From the NCBI GenBank assembly GCA_934525675.1, contig CAKSZH010000008.1, positions 35,658-99,657 of the forward strand: 64,000 bases of DNA, given 5' to 3'. The notes under the pieces were generated by a model that saw nothing but the letters and a program-made list of their open reading frames with translations, had not been told where the DNA came from and searched no databases. The translations under genes were made by a program, and so were the position numbers. Shown piece after piece: positions 15,980-25,084 of this stretch (positions within the stretch are counted from its first letter, which is position 1; the number at the start of each line of letters is the position of its first letter). Source of the stretch: an uncultured Eubacteriales bacterium (GTDB taxonomy: Bacteria; Bacillota; Clostridia; Oscillospirales; CAG-272).

Positions 15980-18649
15980 ATGAAAAAATATGTTTTGTTG
16001 TTTGCGATTTTTCTTGCCTTGGTTCTTTGCCTCGGAACGCTTGCGGCGTGCAAAGGGGATCAACCAAAGGAGACCGAAACCGCCGGAGCGGGGACGACGG
16101 GCAGCGAATCTGATACCGTACCCGGAGAAGAGAACACCGGTTCTTCTCACAAGCACGCTTTCGGCGACTGGAAAGTGACCGGAGAAGCAACCTGCACCGA
16201 GGACGGAGAAGAGGAGCGTTCCTGCGCCTGCGGGGAAAAGGAAACGAGAAAAATCAACGCAAAGGGACATGCCTACGAGGACACGGTGACTCCCCCGACC
16301 AAAACCGGGAAGGGCTACACCACGCATACCTGTTCCGCCTGCGGCGATTCCTATCAGGACAGCTTTACCGACCCGACCGGCTCGATCGGATTGACGTTTT
16401 CGTTCGGAACCGACGGAAGGACTGCCACGGTAACGGGAATCGGCACCTGTCAGGACAGCGATGTCGTCATTCCGTCAACATATCAGGGTAAAGCGGTGAC
16501 GGGGATCGGTTTGTGGGCATTTGTCCGCTGTAAAAACATCACAAGCATCACAATCCCGGACAGCGTGACGTACATTGACAATGAGGCGTTCCGCGAATGT
16601 ACCGGCTTTACAAGCATCACGATTCCGGACGGTGTGACGAGCATTGGTAAATGGGCGTTCTATGGTTGCAGTAACCTTACAAGCATCACAATCTCGGACA
16701 GTGTGACGCACATTGACTTTGAGGCGTTCTCCGATTGCACGAGCCTTACAAACATCACGATCGGAAATGGCGTGACGAGTATTGGCGACGGTGCGTTCAA
16801 CAACACCGGGTATTACAACAATGAGAGCAATTGGGAAAACGGAGTGCTCTATATCGGGAAGTGTTTGATTGATGCAAAAGCATCTATATCCGGTTCCTAT
16901 ACCGTAAAAGCGGGAACAAAACTGATTGCTTCTTCTGTGTTCGAAAATTGCACGGGACTTACGGACATTACAATCCCGGACAGTGTGACAAGTATTGGCG
17001 AATCTGCGTTCGAAAATTGCAATGGCCTTACAGATGTAACGATTCCGGACGGTGTGACGTGCATTGGTGCTTTTGCGTTCGAAAGTTGCCAGGGACTTAC
17101 GAACATTACAATCCCGGGCAGCGTGACGAATATGGGAAAATTCGCATTTTATCAGTGCCGAAACCTTGCCGGTGTTACAATTGAGAACGGTGTGACGAGC
17201 ATTGGTGATAGTGCATTCTGCGAATGCACGAACCTTGTCAGTGTTACGATTCCGGACAGCGTGACCAGCATCGGTAGTTTTGCCTTTGAGAATTGTACAA
17301 GCCTTACAAGTATCACAATTCCGGACAGCGTGACCAGCATCGGTGCTGAAGCATTCAAGCGTTGTATCGGTTTCATTGATGTTACAATTCCCGACGGCGT
17401 GACGGAAATCTGTGATTCTACGTTCGCGGAGTGTAGCAATCTTGCTAGTATTACCCTCCCGGACGGCTTGACAAGCATCGGTAATTCTGCGTTTTACAGG
17501 TGTGCAAGACTTGAAAGCATCACAATCCCAAACAGTGTGACGAGCATTGGCGTTGAGGCTTTCTCCGGTTGCGGAAAACTTAAAGGTATTATCATCCCGG
17601 ACGGAGTGACAAGTATTGGGGTTCAGGCGTTCGGAGAATGCTATAGTCTTACAAGCGTTACGATTCCGGGTAGCGTAACGGCTATCGGCGATTCTGCATT
17701 CTGTATGTGCACGAATCTTGTAAGCGTCACCCTTCGGAATGGCGTGTTGTACATCGGTACAGAAGCATTCAAGGGTTGCAGGGGCATTACGGAAATCAAG
17801 GTCCCGGACAGTGTGGAGGTTATCGGCAATTCTGCATTCACGGATTGTACTGGCCTGATGAACGTCACAATCGGAAACGGCTTGACAAGTATCGGCAGCA
17901 ATGTATTTCTCAACACCGGGTATTACAATAATGCAGATAATTGGGAAAACGGTGTTCTCTATCACGGTAAATATCTGCTCGCCGCAAAGGTATCCGGTTC
18001 CTGTATCGTGAAAGCGGGAACGGAATTGATTGCCGGTTCTGCGTTCTCCCATTGTATCAATCTTACTGATATTACGATCCCGGACAGTTTGATATATATT
18101 GACGAATATGCATTCAACGAATGCAGAAGCCTTACGGATGTTACCATTCCCGACAGCGTGACGAGTATTGGCTGGTTTGCATTCAGTGATTGTATCGGGC
18201 TTACTGGTGTTACGATCGGAAAGGGCGTGACAAGCATCGGCGTGAGGGCGTTTGAAGGGTGCAATCATCTGACAGACGTGTATATTACGGACATGGCAAA
18301 ATGGTGCGCGATCCGTTTTGAAGGTTACATTTCCAATCCGTTCTTTTATGCACAGAATCTGTATCTGAATGGACAATTGGTGACTGATGTCGTTATCCCT
18401 GACGGTGTGACGAGTATCGGTGCGAGCGTGTTTCAGAATTACATGAACCTGATCAGTATCACGATTCCGGACAGCGTGACGTGCATTGGTGAGGATGCAT
18501 TTTTCGATTGCCGGAATCTGAAAGACATCATTTTTAACGGTACCAAAGCACAGTGGGAGGCAATTTCAAAGGGGGTCGAATGGACTTTCGACGAGTTTTA
18601 TCTTGGCTCCTGTACCATCCACTGCACCGACGGGGACATTGTGAAGTAA
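15980..18649 (+). CDS. BspA-type leucine-rich-repeat surface lipoprotein
   Basis: 889 residues. The signal peptide ends at the lipobox LAAC (Cys near residue 23). A cysteine-pair region (CTEDGEEERSCACG and THTCSACGDSY) precedes about 30 LRR_5-type repeats of 23-24 residues whose consensus is roughly ITIPDSVTSIGxxAFxxCxx. Two repeats carry a matching insert (NNTGYYNNESNWENGVLY and NTGYYNNADNWENGVLYHGK), showing internal duplication of a block of about 360 residues. Such proteins bind host or dietary polymers or other cells. GGAGGG sits 12 bases before the ATG, slightly far. It is monocistronic between a duplicated promoter and a terminator. Confidence 0.92.
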   Translation: MKKYVLLFAIFLALVLCLGTLAACKGDQPKETETAGAGTTGSESDTVPGEENTGSSHKHAFGDWKVTGEATCTEDGEEERSCACGEKETRKINAKGHAYEDTVTPPTKTGKGYTTHTCSACGDSYQDSFTDPTGSIGLTFSFGTDGRTATVTGIGTCQDSDVVIPSTYQGKAVTGIGLWAFVRCKNITSITIPDSVTYIDNEAFRECTGFTSITIPDGVTSIGKWAFYGCSNLTSITISDSVTHIDFEAFSDCTSLTNITIGNGVTSIGDGAFNNTGYYNNESNWENGVLYIGKCLIDAKASISGSYTVKAGTKLIASSVFENCTGLTDITIPDSVTSIGESAFENCNGLTDVTIPDGVTCIGAFAFESCQGLTNITIPGSVTNMGKFAFYQCRNLAGVTIENGVTSIGDSAFCECTNLVSVTIPDSVTSIGSFAFENCTSLTSITIPDSVTSIGAEAFKRCIGFIDVTIPDGVTEICDSTFAECSNLASITLPDGLTSIGNSAFYRCARLESITIPNSVTSIGVEAFSGCGKLKGIIIPDGVTSIGVQAFGECYSLTSVTIPGSVTAIGDSAFCMCTNLVSVTLRNGVLYIGTEAFKGCRGITEIKVPDSVEVIGNSAFTDCTGLMNVTIGNGLTSIGSNVFLNTGYYNNADNWENGVLYHGKYLLAAKVSGSCIVKAGTELIAGSAFSHCINLTDITIPDSLIYIDEYAFNECRSLTDVTIPDSVTSIGWFAFSDCIGLTGVTIGKGVTSIGVRAFEGCNHLTDVYITDMAKWCAIRFEGYISNPFFYAQNLYLNGQLVTDVVIPDGVTSIGASVFQNYMNLISITIPDSVTCIGEDAFFDCRNLKDIIFNGTKAQWEAISKGVEWTFDEFYLGSCTIHCTDGDIVK

Positions 18650-18676
18650 TCTCCGCCGCCTCGATTTCAAATCCCC

Positions 18677-18704
18677 AAGCCGCCCTTCGGGGCGGCTTTC
18701 TTTT
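18677..18704 (+). terminator. Terminator after the LRR lipoprotein
   Basis: AAGCCGCCC-ttcg-GGGCGGCTT stem followed by TCTTTT. The following 18705-19020 has no supported gene; it is pyrimidine-rich on the plus strand. Confidence 0.85.
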
Positions 18705-19023
18705 GCCGACACCCCCGGTTTGATTCTGTACCCTGTGCTCCCGGAATATTTCAGCGGGGCGGCATTCATCCGTTTTTCCCTGCGCGGTGTATTTTTCTGC
18801 TTCCCCGTCCGCTCTCCGATGGGTGCCCGCCGCCACGCCCCAGGACCGTACCCTCCGGGCGGGCGGATCCCCATCGGTTCCGCTTGCCCGTAGTCGACTG
18901 TCGCCTGTGTCCGTTTCCTGCCCTCCGGACTCTGCGCCTGCCGTTTTTGCCTCCCGCTTTGTTGCTTTCCCTCGCGATTTTTCCCGAAAGCCGCGTAACC
19001 TCCCCGTTTTCCGTCTCCCCCTC

Positions 19024-19052
19024 TTGCAAGACGGCGGATTCTGTGTTACAAT
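19024..19052 (+). promoter_or_regulatory. Sigma-A promoter for the PHP-fumC-malic enzyme group
   Basis: TTGCAA and TACAAT separated by 17 bp; PHP gene starts 55 bp later. Confidence 0.65.
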
Positions 19053-19107
19053 AAAAGTTGTTTGAAATGTCCCCACGGTCGAGCGGGGGCAGCCGGAAGG
19101 AATCAGC

Positions 19108-20010
19108 ATGATAACGGATCGGAACGGAAAACATTGGTACAAGGTCAACCTGCACACCCACACGACGCGCTCGGACGGGCACGTCAGCCCCGAGGAGGCG
19201 GCTCGCATTTACCGCGACGCGGGATACGACGCGCTGGCAATCACCGACCACTGGGCGTGGACGGAGGACGTCCCTGATTTCGGGGGAATTTATCTCATGG
19301 GCGGCGCGGAATACGACACGGGGACAAGAGACGGCAGAGCCGGCGTGTTTCACATCCTTGGGCTTGGCATGAGCGCCCCCGCGGACTGTGAGCGCGGCGC
19401 GGATGCACAAACGATCATCCGAAGCATCAGGGAGAAGGGCGGCTACCCCATCCTCGCGCATCCCGCTTGGTCGCTCAACCGCCCGTCGCAGGTCAAAATG
19501 GCGGTGGATGCCGGCGTGATCGCCACCGAGGTCTGGAATTCGGTTTCCGCCATCGGAATGTCCAACCGCCCCGATTCTTCGCTTTTGATTGATCTGTACG
19601 CCTGCGAGGGAATCTTTCTCCCGCTGCTTGCGTCGGACGATACCCATTACTACACGGGAGACTGTCTGGTCGGCGCGACGTATGTGCAGGCGGACGAGTT
19701 GAATTCCCGTGCAATCTGTGAGGCGATCCGCGCCGGCAGAACGCTTGCGACCGAGGGACCCATCGCAACGCTCACAAGGGAAGGCGACGAGATCATTCTC
19801 GACACTACGCCCGTCGACGAGGCGGTGTTCTGCTCCAACATCGTCTGGTGGCAGGGGAGAAAGCAAACGGCGGACGGCGGCACGCGCTTTGTGTACCAGC
19901 CCGCCTACGATGAGGGAGAATTTTACGTCCGCGCCGAGGTGACCGACCGCATGGGCAGGCGCGCGTGGACGAACTGCCTGAAGCTTGATCGAAATAACGC
20001 CGGGCTGTGA
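19108..20010 (+). CDS. PHP-domain metal-dependent phosphoesterase family protein
   Basis: 300 residues. The PHP metal motifs are clear: NLHTHTTRSDGHVSPEE near residue 14, LAITDHWAW, GAEYD, PILAHPAW, and ASDDTHYYTGD. The family includes phosphoesterases and trehalose/histidinol-phosphate phosphatase-like enzymes; the substrate here is not evident. The C-terminal 80 residues form a beta-rich addition (ending GRRAWTNCLKL) typical of stand-alone secreted-substrate or cytosolic PHP proteins, without a signal peptide. GGAAGGAA precedes the ATG. The stop is 65 bp before fumC, so cotranscription is likely. Confidence 0.88.
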   Translation: MITDRNGKHWYKVNLHTHTTRSDGHVSPEEAARIYRDAGYDALAITDHWAWTEDVPDFGGIYLMGGAEYDTGTRDGRAGVFHILGLGMSAPADCERGADAQTIIRSIREKGGYPILAHPAWSLNRPSQVKMAVDAGVIATEVWNSVSAIGMSNRPDSSLLIDLYACEGIFLPLLASDDTHYYTGDCLVGATYVQADELNSRAICEAIRAGRTLATEGPIATLTREGDEIILDTTPVDEAVFCSNIVWWQGRKQTADGGTRFVYQPAYDEGEFYVRAEVTDRMGRRAWTNCLKLDRNNAGL

Positions 20011-20075
20011 GCGGCAGATTGCCGGCAGATTGCCGCCCGATAGCCGACAGATCCGAAAAGGAGACAGAAAAGAGT

Positions 20076-21446
20076 ATGGAATACCGCATCGAACACGATT
20101 CCATGGGGGAAGTGAAGGTTCCCGCAGATAAATACTGGGGCGCGCAGACTGAGCGCAGCTTTGAGAATTTCCGCATCGGCGACGTGCTTATGCCGCGTGA
20201 GATCATCCGCGCGTTTGCAATCCTCAAAAAGGCGGCGGCGCTTGCCAACCGCGAGCTTCGCCCGGAGAAAATGACCGAGGAAAAGCTGGACGCGATCGCC
20301 TCTGCGTGCGACGCGATCCTGCGCGGCGACCTTGACGACCAGTTCCCGCTTGTCGTTTTCCAGACGGGAAGCGGCACCCAGTCCAACATGAATGTCAACG
20401 AGGTCATCGCAAATTACGGAAACGAGCTGGCAGGCGGCAGACTGCTTCACCCGAACGACGACGTGAATATGTCCCAGTCCTCCAACGATACCTTCCCCAC
20501 TGCCATGCACATCGCGGCGGTGCTCGGCGTGACGGGCGACCTGCTCCCCGAGCTTGACCGCATGATTGCCGAAATGAAGCGGCTGGAGGAAGAGAACCGC
20601 GGGATCGTCAAGAGCGGGCGGACGCATTTGCAGGACGCAGTGCCGATTTCTTTTTCGCAAGAGATTTCGGGGTGGCGGACAAGCCTCGAACGCGATAAAA
20701 CCCTGATTCTGGACGCGACGGTCGATCTGTGCGAGCTGGCGCTCGGCGGAACGGCGGTCGGGACGGGGCTTAACGCCCCCGCAGGCTTTGATGTGCTTGT
20801 GGCGAAGAAGATTTCCGACCTGACGGGCAAGCCGTTTTCCACGGCGGAAAACAAATTCCACGCGCTGACCTCGCGCGGCGAGCTGGTCTTTTCGCACGGC
20901 GCCATGAAGGCGCTCGCGGCGGATCTGTTCAAGATCGCAAATGACGTGCGGTGGCTTGCGAGCGGTCCCCGTTGCGGACTTGGGGAGATCCGTATTCCCG
21001 AAAACGAACCCGGTTCGTCCATCATGCCGGGCAAGGTCAACCCGACCCAGTGCGAGGCGATCACCATGCTGTCGGTGCAGGTCATGGCAAACGATACGGC
21101 GGTGGGACTTGCCGCGTCGCAGGGCAACTTTGAACTCAATGTCTTTCTGCCCGTGATCGCATACAATTATCTGCAGTCGGTGCGGCTTCTGTCCGACGGG
21201 CTGCGCTCCTTCAGGGAACACTGCGTGTCCGGAATCGTTGCCAACCGCGAAAAAATGGCGGAAAATCTCCACCGTTCCCTGATGCTCGTCACCGCGCTGA
21301 ACCCGTACATCGGCTATGAGAACGCCGCAAAGGTCGCAAAGACCGCGCACAAGGAGGGAATCACCCTGAAGGAAGCCTGCGTGAAGCTCGGTTTCCTTTC
21401 CTCCGAGCGGTTTGACGAGGTATTCCGCCCCGAGGAAATGGTCTGA
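20076..21446 (+). CDS. fumC: Class II fumarate hydratase
   Basis: 456 residues of the fumarase/aspartase superfamily, catalysing fumarate + water to malate. Key segments are GSGTQSNMNVNEVIAN near residue 100, SSNDTFPTAMH, GRTHLQDAVPI and the signature GSSIMPGKVNPTQCEA near residue 310. The set with THLQDA and SSIMPGKVNPTQ fits fumarase C rather than aspartase. The ATG at 20076 was chosen since AAAAGGAGA precedes it; the frame extends upstream to a GTG overlapping the PHP stop without family support. The next gene is malic enzyme, giving a fumarate-malate-pyruvate route in one unit. Confidence 0.95.
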   Translation: MEYRIEHDSMGEVKVPADKYWGAQTERSFENFRIGDVLMPREIIRAFAILKKAAALANRELRPEKMTEEKLDAIASACDAILRGDLDDQFPLVVFQTGSGTQSNMNVNEVIANYGNELAGGRLLHPNDDVNMSQSSNDTFPTAMHIAAVLGVTGDLLPELDRMIAEMKRLEEENRGIVKSGRTHLQDAVPISFSQEISGWRTSLERDKTLILDATVDLCELALGGTAVGTGLNAPAGFDVLVAKKISDLTGKPFSTAENKFHALTSRGELVFSHGAMKALAADLFKIANDVRWLASGPRCGLGEIRIPENEPGSSIMPGKVNPTQCEAITMLSVQVMANDTAVGLAASQGNFELNVFLPVIAYNYLQSVRLLSDGLRSFREHCVSGIVANREKMAENLHRSLMLVTALNPYIGYENAAKVAKTAHKEGITLKEACVKLGFLSSERFDEVFRPEEMV

Positions 21447-21533
21447 CCGCCGTGCCTCAGAAATCCGATTCGTCAGACAGTTTATTTGAATCCGCCCGCG
21501 TTTCCCGAAATCCATCAACCGAGGAATGAAATC

Positions 21534-22706
21534 ATGAATATCCGAGAAGAATCCTTAAAGAAGCATTATGAATGGAAGGGCAAGATCGAGGTCGTGACCC
21601 GTTGCCCCATCAACACCCGCGAGGACCTGTCACTCGCGTATACGCCCGGCGTTGCCGAGCCCTGCCTGGAAATTCAGAAGCACCCCGAAAAGTCCTATGA
21701 ACTGACAAGACGCTCCAATCTGGTTGCCGTCGTGACCGACGGAACCGCAGTTCTGGGGCTCGGAGACATCGGTCCAGAGGCGGGGATGCCCGTCATGGAG
21801 GGCAAGTGCGCGCTGTTCAAGCGCTTTGCCGACGTGGACGCATTCCCCATCTGTATCCGCTCCAAGGATCCGGATGAGATTGTCCGCACCGTGTCGCTCA
21901 TTGCCGGTTCCTTCGGCGGTATTAACCTCGAAGACATTTCCGCACCGCGTTGCTTTGAAATCGAAAGAAAGCTGACCGAGGTCTGCGACATTCCCGTGTT
22001 TCACGACGACCAGCACGGTACGGCAATCGTGGTCGCCGCCGCGCTCATCAATGCCCTCAAGGTGGTCGGAAAGAAAATGGATTCCGTCCGCGTGGTCATC
22101 AGCGGCGCAGGCGCGGCAGGCATCTCCATAGCGCGGCACCTTCTGCACATGGGCTTCCCGGACATCACCATGTGCGACCGCTTTGGCATCGTGACCGCAG
22201 GCGATGAGCGCAACAATGTGGCGCAGGAGGAGATCGCCGCCCTCACCAATCCGTCCCATCTGACGGGAACGCTCGCCGACGCGCTTCGCGGCGCGGATAT
22301 TTTTGTCGGCGTGTCCGCCCCCGGCATTGTGACGGAGGAGATGGTGCGCTCCATGGCAAAGGATGCAATCGTGTTCCCCATGGCAAACCCCACGCCCGAG
22401 ATCATGCCTGATCTTGCAAAGAAAGCGGGCGCGCGCATTGTCGGCACGGGGCGCTCGGATTTTCCAAACCAGATCAACAACGTGCTGGCGTTCCCCGGAA
22501 TTTTCCGCGGCGCTTTGGACTGCCGCGCGTCGCGTATCAATGAAGAGATGAAGGTTGCGACCTCGTTCGCGCTTGCGACCCTGATTCCCGACGGGGAACT
22601 GAGCGAAGAAAATATCATTCCCGCGGCGCTCGACCGCCGCGTTGCCGAGGTGGTGTCCGCCGCGGTCGTGAAGGCGGCGCACGAAACGGGCGTCGCGCGG
22701 ATCTGA
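21534..22706 (+). CDS. NAD(P)-dependent malic enzyme
   Basis: 390 residues, the short bacterial malic enzyme without the phosphotransacetylase extension. It oxidatively decarboxylates malate to pyruvate. Motifs: LAYTPGVAEPCLEI (Tyr of catalysis), TDGTAVLGLGDIGPEAGMPV, FHDDQHGTA (divalent metal Asp residues), GAGAAGISIARHL (dinucleotide fold) and SRPDFPNQ-like GRSDFPNQINNVLAFP. Start at 21534 after GAGGAA; the longer frame begins 48 bases earlier without support. It lies 87 bp after fumC. Cofactor choice, NAD or NADP, cannot be settled by eye. Confidence 0.93.
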   Translation: MNIREESLKKHYEWKGKIEVVTRCPINTREDLSLAYTPGVAEPCLEIQKHPEKSYELTRRSNLVAVVTDGTAVLGLGDIGPEAGMPVMEGKCALFKRFADVDAFPICIRSKDPDEIVRTVSLIAGSFGGINLEDISAPRCFEIERKLTEVCDIPVFHDDQHGTAIVVAAALINALKVVGKKMDSVRVVISGAGAAGISIARHLLHMGFPDITMCDRFGIVTAGDERNNVAQEEIAALTNPSHLTGTLADALRGADIFVGVSAPGIVTEEMVRSMAKDAIVFPMANPTPEIMPDLAKKAGARIVGTGRSDFPNQINNVLAFPGIFRGALDCRASRINEEMKVATSFALATLIPDGELSEENIIPAALDRRVAEVVSAAVVKAAHETGVARI

Positions 22707-22741
22707 CACCGACCGCCCTGCAAAACACGGTGTACCGCGCA

Positions 22742-22810
22742 AGCGGCGGAAGGTGACCCGCGGCACGACCCGCGGCGCGAGCGGCGGAAGGTGACCTGCG
22801 GCACGACCTG
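22742..22810. repeat. Two tandem 31-bp units, period 38 bp
   Basis: AGCGGCGGAAGGTGACCCGC and its continuation (22742-22772) recur at 22780-22810 with two C/T changes; a fragment (CGGCAC) reappears near 22870. They lie in the 345-bp gap between malic enzyme and coaX, which holds no other gene. Confidence 0.6.
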
Positions 22811-22960
22811 TGTTATCTGCGAAGCAAGCACGATACGAGTGGGCGAAAAGTGCCTCCACGGCACAACCTGCGGCACGGAAAAAGAAACCGTCTGTCGATG
22901 CAGCTGCCGGTTCGGGCGGCGCCACCGTCTGCCGGGCGTGTACTTTACGGTGCGGTCGGT

Positions 22961-22989
22961 TTGGAAGCCGATTGAGAACGGTGTATATT
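22961..22989 (+). promoter_or_regulatory. Sigma-A promoter for coaX
   Basis: TTGGAA and TATATT separated by 17 bp, 62 bp before the coaX ATG. Confidence 0.5.
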
Positions 22990-23051
22990 GCCGGGAAATG
23001 AGTCGTGTCCCGGTACATCTTTCCACATGTCAACGGAAGGAGGAGTTTTTT

Positions 23052-24017
23052 ATGAACAGTCCCGAACATTCCGGATATTCCGCGAATTTTGCGGATTCCG
23101 GTAATTTTGCAAGACCCGCAAATCCCGGAAGCCCTGTAAATGCGGGGAATCCCGGATATTCTGCAAATTCCGGCAATCCCGGAAGTCCCGCAGATCCTGA
23201 AAATTCCGTCCGGGGAACAGCTTTTTCGCCGGAGACGCTCATGTTTGCCGCAGACATCGGAAATTCCAGCGTCCGGTTCGGCGTGGCGGACAGCACGGGA
23301 AATCTGTTGTTCCGTTCGCGCGTCTGTACCTCCGAGGCGCGGAGCGCGGACGAATACGCGGTGCTTTTTGACAGCCTTCTCCGGATGCACGGTATCGGAA
23401 AGCAGGCGGTGACGGGCGCGATCCTTTCTTCGGTCGTGCCGGGAATGACCCACCGCGTCGCAGATGCCGCCAGACTGGTGTTTGGTGTCAGCGCTATGAT
23501 CGTCGGAAAGGGGCTGCACACCGGATTCCCCATCCGCACGGATTCTCCCGCCGAGGTTGGCGCGGATCTGATCGCCAACGCGGCGGCGGTGCTTGAAAAG
23601 TTCGGCGCGCCCGCCATCGTTCTCGACTTCGGAACGGCGACCACGCTGTCGGTCATCGACGCGTCGCGCGCGTTTGTGGGCGGCTGTATCCTTCCCGGTG
23701 TCGCCGTGTCGCTTTCCGCCATGCGGGACAGCGCTGCACAGCTTCCAGGGGTTGCTCTGGAAAACACGCCGCCGGTGCTCGGCAAAAACACTGCCGACAG
23801 TATGCGCTCCGGGTTGATCTTCGGTTCCGCCGCGGCGGCGGACGGTATGATCGACCGCCTTGCCCGGGAAACGGGGATTTCCCCCGACCGGGGGTATCTC
23901 ATTGCGACGGGCGGACTTGCTCCTCTGATTGTCCCGCATCTGTCACACGCGGCAACGCTTTGTCCCGATCTGACGCTGGAGGGATTGTGCGTACTGTATC
24001 GCCGGAACCTCCGCTGA
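23052..24017 (+). CDS. coaX: Type III pantothenate kinase, with repetitive N-terminal extension
   Basis: 321 residues from ATG 23052, which follows GGAAGGAGG. The catalytic core starts at Met64 with FAADIGNSSVRFGV (phosphate-1 loop), continues with VGADLIANAAA and LDFGTATTLSVI, and ends LIATGGLAPL; the enzyme makes 4'-phosphopantothenate from pantothenate and ATP in CoA synthesis. Normal CoaX begins directly at the core (about 255 residues). Here about 60 residues rich in Asn, Pro, Gly and Ser (NPGYSANSGNPGSPADPE) precede it. ATG 23241, preceded by CGGAG, gives the normal length and is a credible alternative start. The downstream ECF gene suggests a vitamin-supply pair. Confidence 0.9.
   Translation: MNSPEHSGYSANFADSGNFARPANPGSPVNAGNPGYSANSGNPGSPADPENSVRGTAFSPETLMFAADIGNSSVRFGVADSTGNLLFRSRVCTSEARSADEYAVLFDSLLRMHGIGKQAVTGAILSSVVPGMTHRVADAARLVFGVSAMIVGKGLHTGFPIRTDSPAEVGADLIANAAAVLEKFGAPAIVLDFGTATTLSVIDASRAFVGGCILPGVAVSLSAMRDSAAQLPGVALENTPPVLGKNTADSMRSGLIFGSAAAADGMIDRLARETGISPDRGYLIATGGLAPLIVPHLSHAATLCPDLTLEGLCVLYRRNLR
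23070..23215 (+). repeat. Short-period degenerate repeat in the coaX 5' end
   Basis: Roughly 9- and 18-bp units of the type CCCGGAtATTCtGCAAATTC recur several times (for example CCGGATATTCCGCGAATTTT near 23080 and CCCGGATATTCTGCAAATTC near 23152). They encode the Asn-Pro-Gly-Ser repeats of the N-terminal extension. Confidence 0.55.
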
Positions 24018-24164
24018 CGCGATGCTGATTGCATGATGCCGTCATCCGGCACGCGGAGCTGATTTTTACCTGATCCGGGCATATGCCCGTTTCAAAATTT
24101 TATGCGCTGTACCGGAACTCCCGGACGGCAGCACCGGGTGAAAGTCCCGGAAGGAGTATTCTTT

Positions 24165-24767
24165 ATGCAAAGAACCCATGAAAAGACGCTCAGGATGGTA
24201 CAATTGGCTATACTTGTTGCGCTCGTCATCGTTCTGCAATTGGTCGGCAGTAACATTCATGTCGGTCCCGTCTCGTTTTCGCTCGTGCTCATTCCGATCG
24301 CGGTCGGGGGCGTCCTGCTCGGTCCTGCCGCCGGAGCAATCCTCGGCGCCGTATTCGGTCTGATTACTGTCATCGGCGGTGTCAGCGGTGCGGATGTGTT
24401 CACGAATTTTCTGTTTTCCAAGCAGCCTGTTCTGACGGTCGTGCTTTGCCTTGCCAAAGCGACGCTCGCGGGACTTTGTGCCGGACTTGTGTTCCGTGCG
24501 CTGGAAAAGCATAATCGCTGGGTCGCGGTAGTTCTTGCATCGGCGGTCGCGCCGGTCGTCAATACGGGAATTTTCGTACTCGGCTCGATCACCCTGTTCC
24601 ACTCAACGCTTGAGGAATATATTCTGAATGTCGGTGCGGGCGTCAGTGTTGTCTATTTCATTGTGATTCTGTGCGCCGGAATCAATTTCCTCGCGGAATT
24701 CGGCGTCAATCTTATCGCCTCCCCTGCAGTCTACCGCATCTGGACGGCGGTAACGAAGAAGAAATAA
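24165..24767 (+). CDS. ECF transporter S component, possibly for pantothenate
   Basis: 200 residues, almost all in five or six transmembrane helices (first QLAILVALVIVLQLVGSNI). The plan fits the substrate-specific S component of energy-coupling factor vitamin transporters, including the conserved PVSFSLVLIPIAVGGVLLGP segment and the short cytosolic lysine-rich tail. The A and T components are not nearby, as usual for shared-module ECF systems. Start ATG 24165 follows GAAGGAG; the frame runs 63 bases further upstream without support. Being 150 bp after coaX suggests pantothenate as substrate (PanT-like), by context only. A 14-bp palindrome (24076-24089) lies in its leader. Confidence 0.8.
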   Translation: MQRTHEKTLRMVQLAILVALVIVLQLVGSNIHVGPVSFSLVLIPIAVGGVLLGPAAGAILGAVFGLITVIGGVSGADVFTNFLFSKQPVLTVVLCLAKATLAGLCAGLVFRALEKHNRWVAVVLASAVAPVVNTGIFVLGSITLFHSTLEEYILNVGAGVSVVYFIVILCAGINFLAEFGVNLIASPAVYRIWTAVTKKK

Positions 24768-24905
24768 GAGTCGGGGCTTCGCCCCGAACCACCGGGAGGG
24801 AGAAAGAGTCGTGGCTCCGCCCCGAACCCCGGGAGGGCGAAGAAAGTCGGGGCTTCGCCCCGAACCCCCGGAGGGAAAATGTCGTGGCTCTGCCCCGAAC
24901 CCCGG
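24768..24905. repeat. Four tandem hairpin repeats of about 35-40 bp
   Basis: Units begin near 24769, 24808, 24846 and 24881, each with a GTCGGGGCTTCGCCCCGAAC-like core (alternating GTCGTGGCTC versions) followed by CCCGGAGGG-type spacer. Each can fold as GGGGC-TTCG-GCCCC. They follow the ECF gene directly. Confidence 0.75.
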
Positions 24906-24935
24906 AAAGGGGACTTTTTGAAAAAAGTCCCCTTT
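24906..24935. repeat. Perfect 14-bp inverted repeat
   Basis: AAAGGGGACTTTTT and AAAAAGTCCCCTTT with a two-base centre. It follows the tandem hairpin repeats and has terminator-like T and A tracts on both strands. Confidence 0.7.
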
Positions 24936-24962
24936 CATCCCTCAAAAACTTCAGGTTAAGAA

Positions 24963-24997
24963 AATCAAAAGGGGACGCTTGTCCCCTTTTTTGATTC
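24963..24997. terminator. Bidirectional terminator between ECF gene and rRNA methyltransferase gene
   Basis: AAAAGGGGAC-gctt-GTCCCCTTTT stem with T runs on both strands, suited to the two convergent genes. Confidence 0.85.
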
Positions 24998-25084
24998 TTT
25001 TTAAGTTGCAAGAGTTTTTACAAAACCACGGAGGCGGCGTGGCGGAACCCGGTCGCTCCTGTTGCGGGATGGTGCCGGGACCTG

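Noticed and set aside
24076..24164. Palindrome and short hairpins before the ECF gene as a riboswitch
   Set aside because: The stems are only five base pairs and no known riboswitch consensus was recognised; covariation would be needed.
24768..24935. Tandem repeats read as a CRISPR array
   Set aside because: The units are GC-rich hairpins with short, related spacers rather than unique spacers of constant length, and there are no cas genes.
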